The notes under the pieces were generated by a model, which was not told where the DNA came from, did not search any database, and was given only the letters and a program-made list of their open reading frames with translations. A stretch of 64,000 nt of DNA from Rotaria socialis (taxonomy: Eukaryota > Rotifera > Eurotatoria > Philodinida > Philodinidae): assembly GCA_905331475.1 (NCBI GenBank), contig CAJNYU010002190.1:49937-113936 (forward strand). The letters are read 5' to 3'. This document shows positions 1 through 12,993 of this stretch, one piece after another (positions within the stretch are counted from its first letter, which is position 1; every line of letters starts with the position of its first letter). Made by a program: the position numbers and the translations under genes.

Positions 1-159
1 GCAAAAGACTATTTTGAGATAAATGAATGTCTTTGTTGTTCTCTTTGCTATTTGCATAAATAAAATATACAAATCATACGAATGAGCAGAAAGAAATAGG
101 ATGTACAAAACTTTTCATTATTCTAAGAATAGTATTGACCTTTTTTGTTTTGTTTTCAG

Positions 160-522
160 TGTCCAAGTACTCCAACGACTAGTACAATACGAAGTGTACT
201 AATTACCTTTGGCCGAAAACGACACTCAAGTATATCCGTAACTGGTACCCGAATATTCAAATTATCAATCGATGAAACACCATCGGAGCCTATGCCTACA
301 ACTAGAAAATTACCTTTACATACATCTGAATCGAATCGACCCATTTTAAAATCAAGATCAAGTTCCTATAATTCATTCATCGATAAAAATCAAAATTCAG
401 ACCGTATATGGAAAAAATGTCGTCGATCTTATAGCACTAACGAAAAAATTTTCGAGCACGAAGAAAAACTTGATTCAACTGAAATTGTTGATGCTCCTGT
501 GCAAAATAAATCTTTTGAATAA
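160..522 (+). CDS. 3'-terminal exon of an unrecognised protein
   Basis: The exon follows a clear acceptor (TTTTGTTTTCAG ending at 159) and stays open to TAA at 520-522, adding 120 residues starting CPSTPTTSTIRSV. It is rich in Ser, Thr, Arg and Lys, with no transmembrane segment or domain I recognise. The rest of the gene lies left of the window. An A-rich tract follows the stop directly. I cannot assign a function. The phase-0 acceptor and AT-rich intron upstream support a real final exon. Confidence 0.55.
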   Translation, partial: CPSTPTTSTIRSVLITFGRKRHSSISVTGTRIFKLSIDETPSEPMPTTRKLPLHTSESNRPILKSRSSSYNSFIDKNQNSDRIWKKCRRSYSTNEKIFEHEEKLDSTEIVDAPVQNKSFE

Positions 523-948
523 AAAAAAACAACAAAAAAAGTCCCTTTTTTTGTGATAAAAATCATATTTCCAGTGGGATCAATCAATCAATCGAGAAAG
601 AGGGGAAACCATATGCTTGGCTGTTGCACATGTGATGACAACGAAAGATATTCATCATTAGGGCAAAGAAAAACCTACATCTCATTAGCACATTTGAGTA
701 ACATGCTAAGACAAATATTGCTTCTTCGATTATTACAGAGTGAACTTTATTGAAGGTCATTTTATTGTTCTTTCGCTCTCTCTGTCGTCGTCTTTTCGTC
801 ATTGGTTCAAACGAAAAGAAGAGAGAAAGAGAGGGGAGCGCACGAAAGCAATACAAGTAGATGTGGTCATTTATTTTTCGTTTCTCTTCGTTTTCAGACA
901 CTACTGATTAGAATGATTATTTTTGACACCAATATAGTTGCTTAAAAC
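523..948. other. Intergenic stretch, no gene seen
   Basis: It contains A- and T-rich runs and a CT/GA-rich tract near 770-840. The short open frames here lack splice signals or recognisable products. It probably includes the 3' UTR of the upstream gene and the promoter of the SH3 gene. Confidence 0.5.
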
Positions 949-2923
949 ATGGATCAATCAAGAACATTTACAAAACTCCTACGCGTCCTTCAATTTCGTA
1001 AACATATTAAAGGTAAACAAATTTCTATAGAAAATAAAAATGAAAAGTGAATGTTCTTCAACTATACCTGGAGGCATAATTATGTTTCCTATTGAGTATA
1101 AAAGCTTTCTTCCACTTATTATTCATTCATAGTCATGTGGGACTCGTGTAATATTTTAAGTGAGTAGAAATGTTTTTCTAATCTCTAATCCATCCTTTTG
1201 AACAATACTTCGAATGGCATATAGTTAATCTCTATTATAAATAGACTATATATATATATATTATCAAGATATGAGAATAAAAATATTGAAGATGAATTAT
1301 ATCTTAAACGAACTTGTTTGCTTGATCTTCCTTTTTTTTCTAACTTTAGAACTCACAAGTGCATGTAAGCGGATTAACAAAGATGGATGTTATGAATTCG
1401 CAACAACTAAAACCGATGCGTTATCATTAACGAATAAGAAATCAACGAAGTTTAATATACTGGTATGTTTTTTTTCTCGTCTTATCATTTATTTTATCTT
1501 GGTCCATTAAAATAGCGTTCAAAGCAGCGACTAAATAAAAATTCATGTCATTCATCATCTCAAGTGCAACCAAATATGGAATGTATAACGGTTGAGAATC
1601 ATGAACGACCGTTGGACAATATGAGTAGCTACGAACATCTGTCTCGCGCTACACCCACATCACCTGCCAATCTGTCTATGATTATTTCGCAATCGTATAA
1701 ACCGTTACATGCTAAATCGACACAATTTAATAAGAATACAATTGCTGTTACGAAAGGTATTATATAGCCACTTTGTTCTGCTTGAACAATTCTATCGATT
1801 GTTCGATTGAAAGAAGAAAACATAGCGAGACGATCGACTCTATCCAATTTAAACTGCCGTTTAATTGCCTTTTCTTACACCGTAACGTTTTGTCTCGATC
1901 GATTTGACGAGTTGCTTGTTTTTTACGCATTGATTTTAAATCAATATGTGTGTTGTTAATCTTGACGTGCACAGGTACACCCATTAAGCCGATAATAACA
2001 GATAGATGTGTTTTGTTGATTCTTTTCGTTCAAGCTATACTTGACTATCTAATTGAAAACAAATAGGAAGCTGGGCGTGTAACATAAATAGATATTTGAC
2101 ATGTACGTTCTTTGGTTATTCCACAAAAATAAAATTAACATTGTTTTTCAGTTTGATGAAAGTCATATTCGTTCCGAGATCAAATTATTCTGCTGTCTAG
2201 AATTTTTTTTGACAATCAACACAAATTTTCTATTTAGGTACACATGTTAAAGCGCTTTATGCAATATCCAATTGGGTTTTTATTGAGATACCGGACACGG
2301 GCGAAACTGGCGTCGTACCGATGTATTGCATTCGTCTATCGGATCCGTCTAATGTTTTATTTGAATCACCTTCTCAAAACAATATTAGTTTACTTAATGT
2401 AAGTATCTATGAGAAACCGCGTCACTCACGTCTATCGGTTATAAATAATCGATCATATAATATGTCAACACCACAAACTGGCCGTTTTATTTCATCTATT
2501 GGACCATGTAATGTCAATAATGAACCACTAATATCAACAGGATCACGTTTGACTAAGACGGCGACATTTACTCGTCAACAAATAAAAGATGAATCCGTTT
2601 TATCACGACAAATTTCGAATGTTTCACTTCATGCATATGATCAAGATGCTTATGGAACATTGAATTTGACTCCAAGAAAAAATCTATCATTGAGTGTTTT
2701 AGACAATGAACCAGTGATTGTTCGAACGAAAAATCATCGATTACGTGTGGTAGAAAATTATCAAAGACAGTTTGTTGGTGATATTAGTGTACTTGAATCC
2801 GAAGTTGTAACACTAATTAATCCAACAGAGTCCATGGGCGATTGGCGATTAGTCAAACGCGGCGATGGACAACAAGGTTACGTACCTAAACATATTGTTG
2901 TATTTGATACAAAATTCAGTTAG
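949..2923 (+). CDS. SH3-domain protein, four exons
   Basis: Exons 949-1012, 1350-1462, 1516-1756 and 2238-2923 join with phases 1, 0 and 1 to give 367 residues with no stop. The C-terminal 60 residues form an SH3 domain: LRVVENYQRQFVGDISVLE, then DWRLVKRGDGQQGYVPKHIV, with the Trp and the GYVP ligand surface present. A second, short SH3-like segment spans the start of exon 4 (VKALYAISNWVFIEIP, then GETGVVPMYCIRL). The long linker is Ser/Thr/Asn-rich and probably disordered. SH3 proteins bind proline-rich ligands as adaptors in the cytoplasm. The orthologue is not identified. The start is the first ATG before an in-frame coding run and has no other support. Confidence 0.75.
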
Positions 2924-3620
2924 AATGAAAAAAAAAAGAACTAAATTGTTTTTTGTTTTGTACATTTTCATGTGAGATTTTATTATGAAATAAAAAAAGG
3001 AATATTATTTTAATTAAAGAGGGAAGAATCTATATCGATCATGTTATTTTTATTCATCATTCAACTAAGAAAATTTCAATGAGATCAATATTTCATTCTC
3101 TTCTGTAATACACACACGTTCACACTCAATTAGATTCGCTGAATTTTCATATACAACGGTTAGAAATCATTCAGATTGTTTGAATTTTTTTTTAATTAAG
3201 TCGAATGGCCGAACCCATTAAAGAATCATTTCTAAGATAATGAATCAGAAGAATAATATTAAGATTTTTTTTATTTGCAGATGCTATAGCTAATGAATAT
3301 TTGTTTTTATAGCTTTGCTGTATTGATAATTAGCACTCACACAGCATTGCTCTTAAATCAGATTACGTAATAAATACGAATCGTAAACGGAAATTTGTGT
3401 AGATGAGTAAATTATTATGAAGATTTTTGATACAATTTTACAACATAATCTATTTTTTATCTTTTTGAAAGATTTTTGTTTTTCTTGACAATATTAAACA
3501 AAACACAAACAAAGAAAAATGTATCAATTTATGCTAATCATTACAGATTTGATAGGAACAATCAGATTAGTAATAACAACAAAATAAATTATGGTACAAA
3601 ACATTTTCTTTGTATTCAAT
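2924..3620. other. Intergenic stretch between convergent genes
   Basis: This AT-rich gap separates the 3' ends of the SH3 gene (+) and the selenophosphate-synthetase gene (-). A polyadenylation-like AATAAA lies just after the SH3 gene (about 2988). No coding or repeat signal was seen. Confidence 0.5.
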
Positions 3621-5428
3621 CTACCAAAGTTCGCCTTCGGTATCTTTTGCTGGTACTTCAATAATTCTTGGTTTATCGATTATCTTTGCTGTTCGACCAC
3701 CTTTTTCTACCACACCAATAATCCATGCTTGATAACCTTCTTGTGCTTGAATATCTTTACAATAGGCTGCTGCTTGTTCACGTGGTAATACGACAAGTAA
3801 ACCCCCCGATGTTTCAGCACTTGTACCTTGCAATAAACCAAATGCATTGCCACAAGCTTTGCTTATGGTTGCCATTTTAGCGATTATCGGCAAATTATGG
3901 ATGACAAATGAAACATCATGTTTTTGATGTTTAGCTAAATTTTGAGCATGACCAAGTAAACCGAAACCAGTTACATCTGTACAGGCATGTGCATTATATT
4001 TATGCATGAGTAATGCGCCTTAAAGAAAAACAGAAAGATATATTTATTCATTTTCAGAAAATAGCGTGATTTCACAGTGTGTCACTAGAAGATGCTCGTT
4101 CCTTTTAGGCTGTGAGCTAAGTCAGTTTAGTCAGCATATTTACAAATAGAAACACCCATCGGTACAGTCACAGTAGGAGTTCATGATAACATGTTGCAAT
4201 ACCACCTACTGTTGATCACAATCGATATGAATCAGTATACAAGGAAAGACAAAAAATAAGTATTTTAAATCTAGTCATGTCTCATATTAATTCTATATCA
4301 GATTGATATCGTGGGTGTGTACGTCATGTTCCATAGAAACTACAGAATAGACATCTGATTGGTTAAAGTTTTGAGATCTGCTTTTTGTTTTTCAGAAAAT
4401 CAAGTGATGACATGCACATACCAATTTTATTTAATCTAGCCATTGAGTTCATTGCACGTTGATATGCTTTGCGAACGTCGTCTTCGCTTATGACTGATTT
4501 AATACGATTCCATCGATCAGGATTTTCAAGCCATTGATGAGCATTTACAGCAACCTTGAATTAAAGAAAAGAAACGTGTTTTGTTTCAAATTCGAATTTA
4601 ATCTAAATTAGCAAACCTGTGTGCCTAACGGTTTAGTTAATACTAATACATCGCCAACAATTGCATTCTCTGGAATGATTATTTCATTCTGTGTGCATAC
4701 AGCAGTGGCAACGCCACCAACAATTAACCAAGGATTAATAACCGTTTGGCCACCTTGTACACTTGTGCCTGCTTCTTCAGCGCATTCCTATTAAATAAAA
4801 TTCACCCTTTGGAGTTTTTTTCAATATTCAAACGAATTTATTTCTACTTTAAATCCTTGAAGAATCAACGGCATAATTGCATCACGTTCTTTGTCAGTCA
4901 TTTTATTACTTGTACTTAATAACATTAACATATTATCAACTTCAACAGCTCCCATTGCATAAACATCGCTTAATACATTAGCACACGCAATTTTACCCTA
5001 AAGTATTTTGACAAATAGAATCATTTCTTCTCCTATTGAATTTTTTGTACCCACCATTACAAATGGATCATCGACTAGGGGATAGAAAAAAGCAGTAGAT
5101 TGTACTAGAAAAAGTCCTCCATGACGTATTGGTATAACACATGAATCGAGACCAATGCCTATAATATTTACGCAGAAAAAGTTTTCATTAATATTCAATA
5201 TCTGCAATACATACCCACCACCGGTGTTGGTTTGGATTCGGGTAAGATTCCTTGGTGATGTTGTCCATCGCCATAGCCGTTTTTATCGGCTGTTTGAAGT
5301 CCTTCGAGCAACCGATGGAGTACTTCTCGAGGAACTTTACATCCTCGACCTTTAAGATCGGATAATTTCGTTAAACGAAAATCAGCCGATAGATTATAAT
5401 CCAATGGATCAAAATATTTTCTATACAT
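3621..5428 (-). CDS. Selenophosphate synthetase-like protein with Arg at the catalytic Sec/Cys site (SPS1-type)
   Basis: Six exons on the minus strand (5428-5215, 5158-5055, 4997-4848, 4787-4617, 4554-4422, 4018-3621) join in frame to give 389 residues, the usual length for animal SEPHS proteins. Family blocks present are [69 protein letters not shown], and [15 protein letters not shown] near the C terminus. Active SelD/SPS2 enzymes make selenophosphate from ATP and selenide using Cys or Sec before GCK. Here that residue is Arg28, codon CGA (5347-5345). The catalytic Lys31 is kept. SPS1 paralogues with Thr, Arg, Gly or Leu at this site are known in animals and are not thought to make selenophosphate. 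The stop lies 160 bp from the RMND5 3' end, same strand. Confidence 0.93.
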
Positions 5429-5587
5429 GATTTCTAATCTAGAATTGTATTATTAAAATCGTACATATCCCAAAAAACAAATGAGATAGAGAGAAGAAAA
5501 ACGACTGATCTTCATTATGAGAACAAACAATAAAAATAAAATAAATTATTATTAACAATAAAACCGGTTTATTATCTTTTTCTTTTG

Positions 5588-7272
5588 TCAAAAAAATAAT
5601 TGTCGAGCATCCGATGGACTTTGTTCTAAATAGAAAATAAAATCGTACATCGTTTTCTTTTTCAAAAATGAACATTTCTACCTAATGGACAATAAGGACA
5701 TTTTAGTTTATTTTGCATGGATAATTTATTAAGTGCATCTTTTGATATGACATGTCCACAAACAAGTTTCATCGGAGGATTTTGATCGGTTGTTTGTTGT
5801 CGAAGAATTGGACAAGCAAAAACACTATGATATCGATGTTCTTGACCAACATCAACTTCAATAGGTAATTCATCTTTCGATAAAATATGGCATACTTGTG
5901 TATTTTGCATTGCATTTACAATACTAGAAAAATACGAAACACATTATATTCAATATAAACTGCTTTTTTTCTTTCATCGAGAAGATATGTTAGATTAGTA
6001 AAGAAAGAAAAGAAGAATAGTATACATCGAACATTACTAGAAAAACAGTACGAGTCTATATTTATAGATAAATAACTGAACGAAAAAGAATCTCTATGCA
6101 TACTATGATGTTTCTGTATTATATACATAAATTACATGCGTCAGCAAACTTTTTTCTTTCTAGCGCATTTACTTCGATAGTACAACTGTAGATTTCAGCG
6201 AGAAACAAAGGGCGTGAGCATTACGATCGACTGCCGAAAATTTTCAGGTGTTTCGATTCACTACTATATTTTTGACATAAGAACTACAAACTCAATGATG
6301 TTACTATACAATAGATTTATCCAGCGGAGAACTTTATTGGTAATATAATGAGTCTGTTAACTTTGATTTTTTTAAAATTTACCTCATAAGAGCAGGTAAA
6401 GATTGAAAACCAATTTTCATCACGACATAAAGTGGACTATCTTGAGCGAGTCCAAGTTGTTGAAATGCTTGTTGCATAAATAATTCTGATAATTGTAACC
6501 AAAGATGAGGTTCAAGAAGATATTTATAGGGTGATTGTGATAAATCTCGTCGAGCAAAAACAAATGCTCCCATTAAGTAATTTACATCTTGTTCAAATTG
6601 TCCATTGAGAGTTGAATATTGCCTTAGATGAATAAAATAATCTTTTGCTTCTTCGAAATTTCCCGTTTGTAATAATTGGACGAAACGCATTTTATGTAAA
6701 TGAAATTCCAATAAACTATCATTTTTAATTAACTCATTCCGATGACGAATACACCAATCAATAGCTGGTAAAACATTTTTTTCACGTAAATTTTCTAAAA
6801 TCATATTTATTTCTTCTAGAAAATTTTTTTCAAGATTATATAAATCATTATCATCTAATTTTGTTTCTTCAATTAATTTCTCTGCTATTGACATACGTCC
6901 TTGTCGATAGAGATCTTCACATATAATCATATAAATTAATTTTAATTTTTCCGTTGTATCAAACAATTCTGTGATAGGAACATTACCAAAATCGGATTGA
7001 AAATATTTATCAATTGTTTTACCAATTTTCGATATTGAACCATGTAAATCTTTATGTTTATCACTGTATTGTTTAGCTAATGGTTTTATCATATTTTGAA
7101 CGGATGTTTTCACTAATTTATCATCGGTAGAATTCGATATCATACTTTGAATTTGTTCGATGATATTATCGATGTTTGTATCGATATTTCTATAATATTC
7201 GTGTACAGATTCAATAGCTTTATCAACGTCTTTTTCAACAAAATTTAATGTGGCATTTAGATTCGTCGACAT
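5588..7272 (-). CDS. RMND5: RMND5 / Gid2, RING-type subunit of the CTLH E3 ubiquitin ligase
   Basis: Three exons (7272-6383, 5923-5682, 5625-5588) join with phases 2 and 1 to give 389 residues, almost the length of human RMND5A. The N-terminal half is helical with the family block [20 protein letters not shown]. LisH/CTLH-type helices follow ([20 protein letters not shown]). The C terminus has the degenerate [59 protein letters not shown]. The tiny last exon encodes [12 protein letters not shown], matching the vertebrate ending; without it the frame would end wrongly in the intron. RMND5 pairs with MAEA to form the catalytic core of the GID/CTLH ligase in cytoplasm and nucleus. The start at 7272 is the first ATG giving a soluble N terminus. 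Confidence 0.95.
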
Positions 7273-7889
7273 GTTTAGTTTAAAAAATAAAACACAAATG
7301 ACAAATCCAGGTAGTAGACAAAGAATAGCCAATCAGAATTTTGTACACATCCTCTATCATGAAAAGCGGAAAAAAATAATATTAAAAAAGCATTCGATAA
7401 ATTCCAAGAAAAAAATAAAATAATCTCATTGAAAATATGTTTTCTTGTGTGCAATGATAAATACTGAACAGATGGTTCATTGTTCCTAGAAGACAAAGAG
7501 CGAACTAAAAGTATTAGTAAATAAACATCTTTGTTAAAATGACCTCGAATGCATAAAGAGACGTTTATCTCTTTCAGTGTACTTATTCGAATTTCGAACT
7601 AGGGATAAAAAGTTCATTAGATACAGGTTATGACGATTTCTATGCGATCAAATTTTGTACAATATTCACAGACACTTTTCCAAGTAGTGAATCAATTTTA
7701 AGTTCCGGCACTAACTATAAGAGAGGTATGCATCATTTGGTTGTTTCAGAACTTTCGCTAGTTCTCTGAATTGATTTTCCTTATCATAGAAATCGTGTAC
7801 TACGATTTTATAGCGACTGGTAAATAAATATGAATCGTTTTTCTTTCATTTTAGACATTGTATTTGAAACTCAATAAAATTAAAGCAAA
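7273..7889. promoter_or_regulatory. Divergent intergenic region, probable shared promoter
   Basis: The 617 bp between the start codons of RMND5 (-) and the Emi-like gene (+) must hold both 5' ends. The sequence is AT-rich, with no repeat and no convincing exon. No core promoter motif could be placed with confidence. Confidence 0.4.
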
Positions 7890-9185
7890 ATGTCGAGTTG
7901 TGTGAACGATGAAAATAATGATAATTCCAATGATTTTCTTCCTACTCTTATGTCTGTTAATAGTCGACTTGATTCAGGTTATTTAACATTTTCATCTTCA
8001 TATTTAACATCTCCATCTCGTCTATCACCATCGATGGTCGTTTTTAATCAATGTGATTCTCCCTTATCTGAACATAATAATCAATCTCCAATTAATCCAA
8101 TAGCTCAAAAATTTCTTTCAACCATTGATTATGAAAATTATGTAACAACAAGAAAATATTTTGATATATTAACACAATTAAATCATCGTAATGCATCTCA
8201 TCTAATTGATGAAATATTAAATAGTTTATCTAATCATGATTTAACTTCTTGTTTAAATGTTTCTAAACAATGGAATTTTACTGTCAAAGATTATCATCAA
8301 CGGAAACGAACGAAAAATGTCAAACGAAATTTATTTAATAATATCATCAACCCAGAACAATCACCAATAAGAAATACGAAATTAACGAGTACACCAATGC
8401 AAACAATAACAAATACAATTCATTCGAAATTAACCATACCTTTTAACATTGAAATAACAAATACAGATAAAAATCGAGTTCAACTTCAACACCAATCAAC
8501 GTCAAATACAGAAGATAATATTCATCTGGCTGCAAGCACGATGACGTTTCGTTATGGATATTTGAAATATTTGCATGGACCAACAGTTCCTAAGCGATGT
8601 CCACTTTGTGGCTTTGTTTCAATTGTTGATGTGAATGATCAGCATGGGTATGTTTTTTGAAAATAAAATCTATACTATAACTGATCATGTTCGTCCTTTG
8701 ACACTGCAAGTGCTGTGGATCTCATAAGGAAAACGTTATACATAGAAATAGGCGGTTGTTCGATGCATGATATTGAAGATGTTCCTTATCTGCTTCTAAA
8801 ACGTCAATATAAAATCTCGAGTAGAATTTCGAAAGTAAATTTTCATAAATATCTGTAGCGCTGAGGACCTTGCATTTTGACATCATTTAACCTCTATTTC
8901 GTACAGAATTATTTGATAGGTCTAGTGATTACATAATTAAATTCCAAAAGTTTCGTTACTACAATTCATATAATTTTTAAACCGAGCTTTTCTCCTTTCA
9001 GCATTTGTACGAATCCATTATGTCAAAATAATTTTTGTCAATATTGTTCGGGACCGTATCATCCATCAAGTCCATGTAAAACTACAATTGGCCCAATAAA
9101 ATCTCCATGGCGTAAACGAGCTTCTATATCACCTATTTTTTCCAATAAAACACGAAGTAACCTGCGACGATTGCTAATACGTTAA
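7890..9185 (+). CDS. Emi1/Emi2-like APC/C inhibitor: F-box, zinc-binding region, RL-type tail
   Basis: Two exons (7890-8647 and 9002-9185, phase 2) give 313 residues. An F-box-like segment lies at about 103-130 (HLIDEILNSLSNHDLTSC, then VSKQWNFTVKD). A zinc-binding (IBR-like) region follows at about 238-278 with Cys/His in the order CPLCG, CTNPLC, FCQYC, YHPSSPC. The C terminus is basic and ends SNLRRLLIR, resembling the RL tail by which Emi1/Emi2 engage the APC/C. An N-terminal DSGYLTFS could be a beta-TrCP phosphodegron, since Emi1 is destroyed through DSGxxS. Emi proteins block the APC/C by acting as pseudosubstrates and stopping ubiquitin chain extension. The domain order is seen directly; the FBXO5/FBXO43 assignment is inference. 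Residues 1-90 are Ser/Asn-rich and probably disordered. Confidence 0.8.
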
Positions 9186-10456
9186 TTTTGTCGAGTTTAT
9201 TTATTTATTATTGATGATTTCGTTTTTCTCCATGTCTCTTGTTTTAGTTTCTTCTGGTCTTTTTCTTTTCTTTTTTTACTTTCTGGGAAAAAATTTTCTG
9301 TTCATTGATTGAATGTATATAGATTTATAATTATTTTCTTTCATCATTCTATGAAATGAAATGAAATGCTTGCTATGTGTTTTCTTTTTTTTTCTATATT
9401 GTACAAATGACATGTAGAAAAACAATCTCTGGTTGCTAATAAAAATAATAATATGCATTAACAAAGAAATAGAACGTCATCTTTTTAAAAATTATTCACC
9501 AGTTAAAAGGATCGGATGAACTCCAATGCGTCATGCTCATCGTCATATGAAACTAATCAGTAAAAAGAATTTTTGCAGCATGTAAAATAGATTTGCGGAT
9601 GTTGTGACAAGTGTGTCTTATAAAAATTCATCTCGAAACAGCACTCAATACTATTCTTAAATCTTCAGAAATTAGAAGAAAATATAGAAATTATTATTTG
9701 TTGGTTTGACAAACATCGGAATGTTTGTCACAATACTCGGAATAGACTAGAGAGACGATATCAGTTCAAGGTAGCCGAGAGGTTGGTTTGAATTACCAAC
9801 CATGACCCATGGTGCGCCTACCTCGCAGTATAATCGTTGTCGACAAATAAAAAATTTCCAAAGTTAAACTATCTGACCAACATGCAAGTGAGACCTTATA
9901 ATTTTTGATCCGAGTTCGAAATAGCTTCGATATATCGATTATAGAGTTCAAACGGCTTTTATTTTTTCTAAAAATTGAAATCTAAGCCAATAAGAAGTCA
10001 GTAATTTATATTAATACCTGACTATATCTTCTTCAATACTGAAAACTATTGGTATTTACTTCAATGATACATGCTGAGTGAGTAACTACATGCATAATAA
10101 TAATACGTATTCATCCTTCTTCTTTTTTACGAGTCAGCAACATACCACCATAGACTTTATCTTTGACAGGAGTGATTTGACTTTAGCTGTGATATTTTTG
10201 TTTTGCATAAGGAAGCATATTATCCTCATGAGAAAACTATTTGCCAATGTTATCTTGCTTGTTGTATAATTGTGCAATTCTAGATGAATCGGTGGGTGTA
10301 TTACTTTCAGATAAAAAACATTTGCTTTTCGATGATTCAGAACTATTTCTTTAACATTCTTGCCTCATATTGACTTTTAGTCATTATATTTTTTTCATAG
10401 ATGCAGTCACTCCTATATAAATACAAAATATCTTGTAACATACATTAGATCACAAA
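9186..10456. other. Intergenic stretch, nothing recognised
   Basis: It is AT-rich with a pyrimidine-rich 3' flank of the Emi-like gene at 9190-9420. The remainder shows no repeat or exon I can support. A tRNA-like pair of boxes near 9772 was considered and rejected. Confidence 0.5.
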
Positions 10457-12993
10457 ATGTTGTGCATCAAACCTACATCGATTTTAACCGCTCATCCTCA
10501 ACAACAACCAAAATCAGAGTATGTTTCATTGAAAAGAGTGACTGTTGAAGCAACAATACGATCGTTTGCCGCTGATGTTACAATAAAACAAGTTTTTCGT
10601 AACGATGAAGCAACACCGATCGAAGCTGTCTATTGCTTTCCCATTGAAGAACAGGCTGCTGTTTATGCATTTGTCGCTCATATTGACGATCGAGAAATAA
10701 TTGCGAATCTAAAAGAAAAACAGGAGGCACAACAAGAATATAGTGATGCTCTTCGTCAAGGCCAAGGTGCCTATTTACTGGAACAAAATGAAAAATCCCA
10801 GGACAATTTTATTATCAATGTTGGTGGACTTTTACCGGGCAAAGAATGTCATATAACAATATCGTATGTGACTGAACTCGATCTTATACAAAATGGTCGG
10901 AAGATTCGTTTTGTTATTCCCACTACGATTGCACCTCGTTATAATCCAAATAACGGTGGTATTGGTTCACCAGCTGAAACCAATTCAAAATATGTTCAAA
11001 CAAGTTCTTATACCATTGATTTTCGATGTCAAGTCGATAAAATGGGTGTCTCAAGTGTCAGTTCACCGTCACATCCGATTCAAGTGGGCTTTAGTCAAGA
11101 AGATTTTTATACGGTTGAATTTGCTCAGCAAAATACACATCTGGATCGAGATATTCTTCTCGATGTGGATCTCGTTGAGAACCGGTCGAATACAATTATC
11201 GCTATTGAATCAGGCGCTATTATGGCTTCATTTACGCCAACAGAAGATGATTGTCAACGTATCATGAATAATATTGGAACAACGAATGAATTCATTTTTG
11301 TTATTGATTGTAGTGGATCAATGAGAGATGAAAACAAGATCGGATTAGCACGCCAATCAATGCTACTATTTCTTAAAAGTCTTCCAGTCAATTGTAAATT
11401 CAATATTATTCGATTTGGATCTTTACATCAGTCGCTCTTTGACAAGATTACGGCTGTGTACAATAAAGAAAATGTTCAAAAAGCTGAAGAATATATGAAA
11501 CAAATGCAAGCAGATTTAGGTGGAACTGAACTTGTAAGTTCGATACAATTAGTACGATGGACATTTCAATTTACAACTAATATTTTTTCTTTCAGTTAAA
11601 ACCTCTTGAATGGCTTCAACAACACATACCAGAACAAGGACATGCTCGACAAGTTTTTCTATTGACCGATGGAGAAATTTCAAATGTCGATCAAGTAATA
11701 GATTTATGCCGTTCAATGGCAACATCTACACGAATATTTTCGTTTGGTTTGGGTAATTCGCCTAGTCGTTCGTTGGTGAAAGGTCTTGCTAGAGCAACCA
11801 ATGGTCGTTTTGCTTTTATTCCACCTAATAGTAGCGTTGATATTTATGTCGGTGAACAATTACAAAAAGCTCTTCAACCTTGTATAACAAATACACAAGT
11901 AAACTGGAATTTGAATACACTTGTAACGAGTATTCCAACAAAGATACCGCCAGTGTATGTTAACGATCGACTGCTGGTCTACGCATTAGCCGATGATTTG
12001 ACTTCACGATTCGATCAAAACGCTAGCGTAAAATTCTATGTTGATCAACATCCATTGGGTGAAGCAAATATTAATCGTATACCGAACGTGAACAACAATG
12101 GGACAATCGCTCGACTTGCTGCTAAAGCACTTATTCTTGAACTACAACATGCGAAGACTCCATCAAAGAATATTACAGGTTCATTACAAACTCGGTTTCA
12201 ACCATCTCAGCAAGTATCGACAACAGCTACGACAGATGAAAAAGATATGACAAAGAAAAGAATTATTGAATTATCACTCAAATATAAAATTCTCAGTCCA
12301 TACACTGCATTTGTTGGCGTCGAAAAACGTGAAAACGGAAATAATGCCGGTATGACCTTACGTGAAGTGCCCATTCAAATTTCAGCAGATGATCAACATT
12401 TGACAATAAGAAATGCAAACGTTCCTCCTGCTAGGGCCTCTAGCGTATCATTTATGAAGAAGAATATGATGATGATGCCAACATCAAAGTCGAGCTATCG
12501 ATCGCCAGTCCCGGGAAGTATTAAAAACAGAGATTCGTCTCGCAGTAGTCAAGTTAAAAAAGATGCCATGGCTTCAATGTCAAACTGCTTCGAGCCAGAA
12601 AGCTTTGCAGAGTGTACATCAATGATGCACAGTCCTAGTATATTAACGTCCAGTTCATCAAATGCAAGAAGTTCAGAAGAGGCATTGCCGAAAGACGATC
12701 ACAGTGTTGTTCGCTTTTTGATCGATAGACAAAACTTCGATGGTCTATGGGACCTAGATTCGAAAACTATGGAAAAATTGGTAGGTCGATCTTTGTCTGT
12801 GTTTTCGTCATCGTACAATCATCAAGTTCTTATTTCGGCTATTATTATCATCATATTGGAAACGCGTTACTCTTCACTGTCAGTTTTATGGTATGGTGTC
12901 GTACAAAAAGCACGTAAATGCCTCGTCGATTTACTCGACAATGATACTAATCGATTGGAAAGCCTATTCGAGCATATTCGCCAACATCTTTGA
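10457..12993 (+). CDS. VIT and von Willebrand A domain protein (VWA5A-like)
   Basis: Exons 10457-11533 and 11596-12993 join in phase 0 to give 824 residues. The VIT domain fills about residues 10-140 (VTIKQVFRNDEATPIEAVYC, FPIEEQAAVYAF). The VWA domain follows at about 275-450 with a complete MIDAS: DCSGSM, GGTEL, and LLTDGE after the splice. A Ser/Met-rich low-complexity linker comes next (about 660-740). The C-terminal block has RFLIDRQNFDGLWDLDSK and LSVLWYGVVQKARKCLVDLL, typical of the VWA5A/PARP4-like family. There is no signal peptide, so the protein is probably cytoplasmic. The family's molecular role is poorly known; VWA5A is linked to tumour suppression in mammals. Confidence 0.9.

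Noticed and set aside
584-901. Minus-strand frame of 105 residues
   Set aside because: Low-complexity Arg/Phe-rich translation of GA/CT tracts between genes.
5345-5347. Selenocysteine codon in selenophosphate synthetase
   Set aside because: The codon is CGA, not TGA, so no Sec is encoded as the sequence stands.
9772-9800. tRNA-like boxes (TAGCCGAGAGG and GGTTTGAATTACC)
   Set aside because: The two boxes are only about 1 nt apart, there is no cloverleaf, acceptor stem or anticodon arm, and no SINE-like tail.
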